Positions 22,582 through 26,247 of a stretch of 26,247 nt of DNA are shown piece by piece. Where the stretch lies: IMG/VR virus record IMGVR_UViG_3300025011_000172, positions 1 to 26,247 of that record; one strand, 5' to 3'. The position numbers and the translations under genes were made by a program. Position 1 is the stretch's first letter. Every line of letters starts with the position of its first letter. Below the pieces are notes generated by a model. The model was not told where the DNA came from and did no database searches. It worked only from the letters and a program-made list of their open reading frames with translations. The stretch is from a virus.

Positions 22582-22980
22582 ATGACAATGACAATTCAAA
22601 ACTTCATCGAGCAGAATAAAATTAAAATGTCCTGCGAGTATGCAGACAGCAACCCAAACATGGCAGACTCCGCAAACATGAACCATTATAAGTGTCAACT
22701 TCGCAGAAGCGGAAAGCAACTAACAATTAACTTTTCACAGGGTTATGGAATATCAGGAGATCCGGAAGTTGAATCAGTATTAAGTTGCTTGGCATCAGAT
22801 TCAATAGGGGTAGAAAATGCAGGAAATTTTGAGGACTGGGCGCAGGAATACGGATACGACACAGACAACAGGAAGGCAGAAAAAATATATAAAGTGTGCG
22901 AAAGACAGTCGCAAAAATTAAAGAATTTCCTTGGAGAAGAATTATACGGTAAATTATTATGGGAAACCGAGCAATACTAA
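22582..22980 (+). CDS. Conserved phage/plasmid-type hypothetical protein, 132 aa
   Basis: The ATG has GGAGG about 8-9 nt upstream. The protein starts MTMTIQNFIEQNKIKMSCEY and has the pattern DSNPNM, MNHYKCQLRRSGKQL, FSQGYGI, LSCLASDSIGVENAGNFEDW, EYGYDTDNRKAEKIYKVCER and a LGEELYGKLLW end. I recall this combination from many phage and mobile-element genomes as a protein without assigned function. It appears soluble, alpha/beta, with a conserved SQGYG motif. It is the first gene of the rightward accessory block. Confidence 0.85.
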   Translation: MTMTIQNFIEQNKIKMSCEYADSNPNMADSANMNHYKCQLRRSGKQLTINFSQGYGISGDPEVESVLSCLASDSIGVENAGNFEDWAQEYGYDTDNRKAEKIYKVCERQSQKLKNFLGEELYGKLLWETEQY

Positions 22981-23035
22981 CCCACCTGACGAGTGCCGGA
23001 CGGTAACCGGTCGAATCCCCGAAAGGGGAAGTGGG
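22981..23035 (+). ncRNA. Hammerhead-ribozyme-like three-way junction
   Basis: The element begins at the base after the stop codon. CCCAC (22981-22985) pairs with GTGGG (23031-23035) as stem I. The core CTGACGA (22986-22992) fits CUGANGA. Stem II is G-C plus GCCGG/CCGGT with one bulged T and loop ACGGTAA. GAA (23013-23015) follows, then stem III TCCCC/GGGGA closed by GAAA. In known hammerheads the 15.1-16.1 pair is A-U; here it is T-A, and the base before the cleavage position is A (23030). Whether it cleaves is therefore uncertain. Confidence 0.5.
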
Positions 23036-23066
23036 AAACCAAACTAAATACGAGGAGGATGCACAC

Positions 23067-23222
23067 ATGAAATATCAAGGATTAGTAGTTGACAGTTTAA
23101 AGTCACTGGATACCAAAAAAACCAAATCTTACGACACCTACAAAGAGGCACACGATGCAGCCGAAAAACTCTGTAAGCGCACGATGGGAGATAGAGGTAA
23201 GGTCGAAGTCGAAACCCGCTAA
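23067..23222 (+). CDS. Small hypothetical protein, 51 aa
   Basis: The start is ATG 23067, because GAGGAGG lies 8 nt before it. An upstream GTG would lie in the ribozyme-like stem and has no ribosome site. The product starts MKYQGLVVDSLKSLDTKKTK and is Lys-rich with a DAAEKLCKRTMGDRGK helix. Short proteins of this kind (YKSYDTYKEAHDAAE) occur in phages and mobile elements with unknown function. Confidence 0.75.
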   Translation: MKYQGLVVDSLKSLDTKKTKSYDTYKEAHDAAEKLCKRTMGDRGKVEVETR

Positions 23223-23427
23223 GTCTACTCCGTGAAGGCCGGAGCAGGAGGCCAAAAACCTCCTGACAGTTCAAGGGTTATCATTAGACCCAGCGCACCG
23301 ACAGCAACAAACTACCAACAGAATACGAAAAACCCCACAGCGCAACCCGGTGAAGTCTGCATGATGCGGATCAAAGGGAGCGAACACTGGATACGAGGCT
23401 AACGGTGCTAGATATGCAGAAAAGGGG
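23223..23427 (+). ncRNA. Unidentified structured RNA region of about 200 nt
   Basis: No gene is supported in 23223-23499. First domain: GTCTA (23223-23227) pairs with TAGAC (23285-23289), extended outward by GCT/AGC, enclosing CTCCG/CGGAG (23228-23244) and AGGAGG/CCTCCT (23246-23264, loop CCAAAAA). Second domain: CCCC (23333-23336) with GGGG (23424-23427), enclosing TCTGCAT (23356-23362) with ATGCAGA (23414-23420). The alternative TCTGC/GCGGA hairpin (23356-23370) would exclude the last helix, which would allow switching. I do not recognise a known riboswitch, intron or tRNA. Confidence 0.5.
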
Positions 23428-23429
23428 AA

Positions 23430-23483
23430 GTTTAGGTTTTATCCAAACGCCTTCGATAGAGGGAATTTCGATAAAACTTAAAC
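23430..23483 (+). promoter_or_regulatory. Long intercistronic hairpin, family 1 copy A
   Basis: TTTAGGTTTTATC (23431-23443) pairs with GATAAAACTTAAA (23470-23482), 13 bp with one G-U. The helix then continues inward through AAA/TTT and CCTTC/GAGGG to a GATA loop. It ends 3 nt before the SD AGGAG of the gene at 23500. No T-tract follows. Confidence 0.75.
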
Positions 23484-23499
23484 AAAGGAGATTGATAAC

Positions 23500-23784
23500 A
23501 TGAAAAACATGACAGTTAGAGAATTATTACCGACCATTGGGATCATAGAAAGCGTTATCGATGAAGTTATCGGAAACCTTGAAATGTCAGTATCGAGAGG
23601 TTACGACATCAAATCCAGAGGAATCAGAACAGATAATAAAGTCCAAGTAGTAACGGTTTCACCGAATGTAAAATGGACAGATGGAACCTGCAGACCAGCT
23701 TATGGCGGTAGGGAATACGAGGTAACGATTTACCTAAACAAATTAACAGATGTAAATTTAAGGAGGGTTTTTGATTTACAGTAG
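23500..23784 (+). CDS. Hypothetical protein, 94 aa
   Basis: The ATG at 23500 has AGGAG 9 nt upstream, right after the long hairpin at 23430-23483. The product starts MKNMTVRELLPTIGIIESVI and has a beta region with KVQVVTVSPNVKWTDGTCRP and REYEVTIYLNKLTDVNLRRV. It is a soluble alpha/beta protein of unknown family. The stop is followed by the second family-1 hairpin. Confidence 0.78.
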   Translation: MKNMTVRELLPTIGIIESVIDEVIGNLEMSVSRGYDIKSRGIRTDNKVQVVTVSPNVKWTDGTCRPAYGGREYEVTIYLNKLTDVNLRRVFDLQ

Positions 23785-23789
23785 AACCT

Positions 23790-23839
23790 TTTTAGGTTTT
23801 ACCTCTGCATCCTGCCGGGTGTGGAGTTAAAATCTAAGG
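23790..23839 (+). promoter_or_regulatory. Long intercistronic hairpin, family 1 copy B
   Basis: An almost continuous helix of 23 pairs with one mismatch joins TTTTTAGGTTTTA (23790 on) with the segment ending TTAAAATCTAAGG (23827-23839), and runs up to CATCC/GGGTG and a TGCC loop. Its 3' arm reaches the first GG of the GGAGG used by the gene at 23852, so it could mask the ribosome site. It shares TTTAGGTTTTA with copy A. Confidence 0.78.
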
Positions 23840-23851
23840 AGGATGATAATT

Positions 23852-24112
23852 ATGAATTATGAAAAATTAACAAAGTTAATGAACGGCGAAACTGTTAAAG
23901 TTGGTAAGAAAAATAATCAAATATACCTCGATAAAGCAACAGACTTGTTTGTAGTTGAAATGTATGAGTTTACAAGTGATTTGGAAGGTGAGATGTTTAG
24001 TATTGGTGATAGTTTTGAAAACATTGAAGTTGCCGTAGCAGTAGCCACTAGATATACATGCGAGACTTATAACTATGAGGTACAGCAAAGATTATTAAAA
24101 CAGTTTGCATAA
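23852..24112 (+). CDS. Hypothetical protein, 86 aa
   Basis: The start is ATG 23852: GGAGG at 23838-23842 abuts an earlier ATG at 23843, which is too close, and has 9-nt spacing to this one. The product begins MNYEKLTKLMNGETVKVGKK and contains YLDKATDLFVVEMYEFTSDL and SFENIEVAVAVATRYTCETY. It is acidic, alpha/beta and of unknown family. Confidence 0.76.
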   Translation: MNYEKLTKLMNGETVKVGKKNNQIYLDKATDLFVVEMYEFTSDLEGEMFSIGDSFENIEVAVAVATRYTCETYNYEVQQRLLKQFA

Positions 24113-24122
24113 AATAACCATT

Positions 24123-24171
24123 AGGGACTCCGGTCCCTGCTTCGCCAAAACTCCTTTAGAGAGGGGTTTTG
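24123..24171 (+). promoter_or_regulatory. Two-hairpin intercistronic element, family 2 copy A
   Basis: Hairpin 1 is AGGGAC-TCCG-GTCCCT (24123-24138). Hairpin 2 is CAAAACTCCT-TTAGAG-AGGGGTTTTG (24146-24171), 10 bp with one G-U. SD AGGAGGGG follows 9 nt later. The same two-hairpin layout and much of the sequence recur at 25865. Confidence 0.8.
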
Positions 24172-24194
24172 TTGAGGTAAAGGAGGGGTTAGCC

Positions 24195-24386
24195 ATGATG
24201 TTCACATTCGCCGCATCGATCTGGCACAACAGCACCAAGAACGAAATCATGGGCCACATTATGAACAATATCAAGGGTAGTGAGTTTAAAATCACCGAGG
24301 AACCAGACAATAAGATTAAGAATGTCGGCAAATTTGAGTATGAGAGTAGCGAGGGACTTGACTATCACATCTACAAAATTAAGTAG
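24195..24386 (+). CDS. Hypothetical protein, 63 aa
   Basis: The start is ATG 24195, with AGGAGGGG 6 nt before it. Upstream in-frame codons lie inside the two-hairpin element. The product begins MMFTFAASIWHNSTKNEIMG and ends in a charged beta segment (KFEYESSEGLDYHIYKIK). No family recognised. It is followed after 12 nt by the next gene without a hairpin, the only tight junction in this block. Confidence 0.72.
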   Translation: MMFTFAASIWHNSTKNEIMGHIMNNIKGSEFKITEEPDNKIKNVGKFEYESSEGLDYHIYKIK

Positions 24387-24398
24387 GAGGATAAAACT

Positions 24399-24668
24399 AT
24401 GAAAAAAGGCGACATTGTAGAAATTAAAGGCGGTTATTTCAAGGCAGACAATGGACTTTTCCGTGTAGAGCAAGCACCGGGAGATCCGGGTTGGTTAGGC
24501 AATGACTGGTGCCTATACCGAGTCAATAAAGATTATACCTACTCCAAGAGTAAACACAGAACAGCATTTTGGCCGCTTATGGTTACGGTATCAAGTCGCG
24601 AAAAACGCATAGAAGCAAAAAAGCACAACGCCGAACATGCAACGATTGAAGTTATAAGACCAGCTTAA
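24399..24668 (+). CDS. Conserved phage-type hypothetical protein, KOW/SH3-like, 89 aa
   Basis: The ATG has AGGAGG about 8 nt upstream, starting at the preceding stop. The product starts MKKGDIVEIKGGYFKADNG, followed by LFRVEQAPGDPGWLGNDWCL, SKSKHRTAFWPLMVTVSSRE and a helical end. The KxGDIVEIKGG opening and beta order look like an SH3/KOW-like barrel. I recall related sequences in phage and plasmid accessory clusters without known function. Confidence 0.82.
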   Translation: MKKGDIVEIKGGYFKADNGLFRVEQAPGDPGWLGNDWCLYRVNKDYTYSKSKHRTAFWPLMVTVSSREKRIEAKKHNAEHATIEVIRPA

Positions 24669-24717
24669 TTTCTGGTTTATCCTAACCTTAAACGAGTTAG
24701 GATATGCGAGGGATTAA
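24665..24717 (+). promoter_or_regulatory. Long intercistronic hairpin overlapping a stop codon
   Basis: ATCCTAAC (24679-24686) pairs with GTTAGGAT (24696-24703) around a 9-nt loop. An outer helix TTAATTTCT/AGGGATTAA (24665-24673 and 24709-24717, with two G-U pairs) extends it, giving about 20 pairs with two mismatches. The SD AGGGAGG lies a few nt downstream. The stem contains the TAA of the preceding gene. Confidence 0.7.
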
Positions 24718-24736
24718 ATAAAGGGAGGAATAAATA

Positions 24737-25363
24737 ATGAAAACTTTATATTTTGAAGGTGCCGGAAGTGTACCGCGCGGAATGGTTGAAAACTGCCGCA
24801 TTAGAACAGCTTTTCATAATGACAAGGGAGAGGCCATCTACTTAGAAATGTCTGGTTTTGAAGTAACTAAAAACAGTCCCAGAAGTATCAAGCAGTTTAC
24901 TTGTGCCGGATTCGTTGACCATTGTCATTATATTATGGGTGACGATGATTGTAACAAGCACAGCATTGTAGATATGAGGCACAAAACATTTGAATACAAC
25001 AAATCCGAAATACTTAGTATTGTAAATTCTCTGGGATGCAGTTTTGACGAGGTTGTTATTCTTCCCGACTTAGCCGGTTATCGCGTTTTTAAGGATCGCG
25101 AAGGTCACAACTTCGGTGATGAATTTCAATTTAACGCAGAACTCGCCGCACGCGCAGAAGAAATCAGGGTCCATTTTTACGCACTAGAAAAAAGCGAGGG
25201 TAAGAAATACCCTAACTTTTCACTATGGGTTGACCAGGATAACAAGGAAATGCTTCACTTGTTGCGACATTTTAACGGCTATAACAAGCACTGGTCAATA
25301 GTAAATAGCGAAAACTGGCAGGAAAGCATAGTCGAAACCGTATTTGGAAAGTACGCCTGTTAA
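24737..25363 (+). CDS. Hypothetical protein, 208 aa
   Basis: The ATG has AGGGAGG about 8 nt upstream. The product opens MKTLYFEGAGSVPRGMVENC, with RIRTAFHNDKGEAIYLEMSG, a Cys/His-containing middle (AGFVDHCHYIMGDDDCNKH), an EILSIVNSLGCSFDEVVILP segment and a C-terminal NFSLWVDQDNKEML part. The FxGAGxVPRGxVENCRIRTAF pattern is known to me from phage and mobile-element hypothetical proteins. The Cys and His residues might bind metal. No catalytic family can be named. Confidence 0.85.
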   Translation: MKTLYFEGAGSVPRGMVENCRIRTAFHNDKGEAIYLEMSGFEVTKNSPRSIKQFTCAGFVDHCHYIMGDDDCNKHSIVDMRHKTFEYNKSEILSIVNSLGCSFDEVVILPDLAGYRVFKDREGHNFGDEFQFNAELAARAEEIRVHFYALEKSEGKKYPNFSLWVDQDNKEMLHLLRHFNGYNKHWSIVNSENWQESIVETVFGKYAC

Positions 25364-25377
25364 TATACAAATTAAAA

Positions 25378-25414
25378 CTCCCCGGTAGCTGTTGCGAGCA
25401 GTAAAACCGGGGAG
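25378..25414 (+). promoter_or_regulatory. GC-rich intercistronic hairpin
   Basis: CTCCCCGGT and ACCGGGGAG form a perfect 9-bp stem, with an inner GCTG/CAGT helix and TTGCGAG loop. There is no plus-strand T-tract, but on the minus strand it is followed by TTTTAATTT, so it could terminate opposing transcription. The SD of the next gene is about 35 nt further on. Confidence 0.75.
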
Positions 25415-25463
25415 CAGGGAAAATATTTAAGTCACACATATTATAACATAGGAGGGCGACTAA

Positions 25464-25863
25464 ATGAGTGCTTATGTAGTAGACAAGGAAACCATTGACC
25501 GTATTGTAACTTATATCCACAGACAACACATTGATATTGACATTATTTGCAGTTATTATCCAGAAATGGCGGAAGCATACAAAAGGCGACTGCAACAAAC
25601 TAGGCCAAAAGATGCTGACAATGAACAATAAGGCGGTTGACTATCGTTATAATGAGAATAACCCCATTGAGATTTACAAGTATAGTTATGTCGTTGCTAG
25701 TTTAGTACAGGTTTATAAATCCTTGCAATGCTTTTTATACCAATGCAGTGAGGGAGATATTCCGAAGTCGAAACTTTTCCAAGGTTTACGCAGACTAGAG
25801 CATAATATAGCTAATCAAATTATCTCCAATATGCCGGAATACAACAAGGCACAATGGGGTTAA
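25464..25863 (+). pseudogene. Conserved phage-type protein split by a +1 frameshift
   Basis: The first part (ATG 25464, AGGAGGG about 7 nt upstream, TAA at 25629-25631) starts MSAYVVDKETIDRIVTYIHR and ends out of register after a TACAAAAGG run. The second part lies in the +1 frame to TAA 25861-25863 and contains NKLGQKMLTMNNKAVDYRYN, VQVYKSLQCFLYQCSEG and the end NMPEYNKAQWG. I recall a family in which an MSAYVVS-type start and the LGxxM..MN..AV..RY, YKSLQCxLYQCSEG and LPEYxxAxWG motifs are in one protein of about 130 residues. Moving frame by one base near 25580 (AAAA run) restores this layout. Alternatives are two coupled genes (the second from ATG 25621) or programmed frameshifting. Confidence 0.72.
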
Positions 25864-25864
25864 T

Positions 25865-25910
25865 AGGGACACACGTCCCTTGCCTAAACTCTCTAGTAGG
25901 AGGGTTTAGG
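25865..25910 (+). promoter_or_regulatory. Two-hairpin intercistronic element, family 2 copy B
   Basis: Hairpin 1 is AGGGAC-ACAC-GTCCCT (25865-25880). Hairpin 2 is CCTAAACTCT-CTAGTAGG-AGGGTTTAGG (25883-25910), 10 bp plus two more possible pairs with one or two G-U. It is followed by GAGGGG and later GAGGGAGG. It matches the design of the element at 24123, with conserved stem 1 sequence and compensated changes in stem 2. Confidence 0.8.
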
Positions 25911-25949
25911 GAGGGGATCTCCAATATTATGAGGGAGGTTTTACTTATT

Positions 25950-26219
25950 ATGAATTTCATAGGTGGAAGAAATGTCGATTTAAACAACGTGAAAATTACT
26001 TTTGACGATGCACCCGGCGAGTTAGAATTAGGCACAGTCTGGAAAATTGACAGCGACATGAATTTACTACAGATTATCACCGACACCGACCACGAGGACG
26101 GAATTGCCCAATTTGCCGATTGTGAAAGCATTGCTAGATATATCAGCGACTTTTACTTCTATGACTACAAAAAACCGGAAGGATTAACCGAATTTCTTGA
26201 AAAAGTCAGAAAATTATAG
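25950..26219 (+). CDS. Hypothetical protein, 89 aa
   Basis: I choose ATG 25950 with GAGGGAGG 11 nt upstream; an in-frame ATG at 25929 has only a distant GAGGGG. The product starts MNFIGGRNVDLNNVKITFDD and is acidic, with a beta region (VWKIDSDMNLLQIITDTD) and a C-terminal helical part (PEGLTEFLEKVRKL). The family is unknown. After its stop the window ends in CCTGCCGTGTCAGG, possibly the start of another intercistronic hairpin. Confidence 0.72.
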   Translation: MNFIGGRNVDLNNVKITFDDAPGELELGTVWKIDSDMNLLQIITDTDHEDGIAQFADCESIARYISDFYFYDYKKPEGLTEFLEKVRKL

Positions 26220-26247
26220 TCTTTCGTTATCTCCTGCCGTGTCAGGG

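Noticed and set aside
22236-22980. Toxin-antitoxin pair formed by the RHH gene and the next gene
   Set aside because: The next product is 132 residues of a conserved unknown type without toxin-like traits, and a separate promoter lies between the two genes.
23218-23294. tRNA-like gene with D-arm-like, anticodon-like and TTCAAG segments
   Set aside because: The T-arm does not pair, the base before the would-be anticodon is C instead of T, and the acceptor stem has only 5 continuous pairs. It is better described as part of a branched leader RNA.
25378-25414. Plus-strand intrinsic terminator
   Set aside because: The stem is strong but no T-tract follows on the plus strand. It is kept as a leader hairpin, with possible minus-strand termination.

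Overview
The window is the structural and part of the early/accessory region of a tailed double-stranded DNA phage or prophage with podovirus-like (P22-type) head and tail-hub genes. Strong GGAGG-type ribosome binding sites, frequent TTG and GTG starts, modest GC content and the protein types suggest a low-GC Gram-positive (Firmicutes, Clostridia or Negativicutes-like) host. That host assignment is an inference from sequence style, not from a marker gene.

Left block (1 to 21536, all minus strand, so it reads from right to left). In transcription order it has a winged-helix-like DNA-binding protein, the small terminase, a 358-nt non-coding gap that could hold the packaging site, four small or virion-associated genes, the large terminase carrying a 360-residue LAGLIDADG intein, a run of small genes (several of them zinc-finger-like), the portal, a scaffold, a capsid cement/decoration protein, the major capsid protein, a repeat-bearing structural protein, a LamG-like protein, a P22 gp4-like adaptor with a fibronectin-like insertion, a P22 gp10-like tail-hub protein, two Ig-like (Big_2 and SbsA/Big_5-like) proteins, a small virion protein and a tail/adhesion protein that runs off the left end. 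Intrinsic terminators flank the major capsid gene.

Control region (21537 to 22581). Divergent promoters separate the two blocks. The minus-strand leader is about 235 nt long and carries hairpins, one with a T-tract. On the plus side a small ribbon-helix-helix protein is encoded among four copies of the operator-like element ATGGGTATCCAT. Three copies sit between the -35 and -10 boxes of plus-strand promoters, one of them the promoter of the RHH gene itself, so this looks like a compact autoregulated circuit.

Right block (22582 to 26219, plus strand). It holds small conserved phage or plasmid-type genes without a known role. The most striking feature is between them: from 22981 to 25949 every intercistronic gap longer than about 15 nt holds a strong RNA hairpin or branched fold, placed after a stop codon and before the next Shine-Dalgarno. 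None has a plus-strand T-tract. Two gaps share one two-hairpin design (24123 and 25865), two share another long hairpin (23430 and 23790), and one (22981) closely resembles a type I hammerhead ribozyme with the 15.1-16.1 pair swapped. One gene here (25464 to 25863) appears split by a +1 frameshift at an AAAA run. No integrase, lysis, polymerase, tRNA or CRISPR feature was found.
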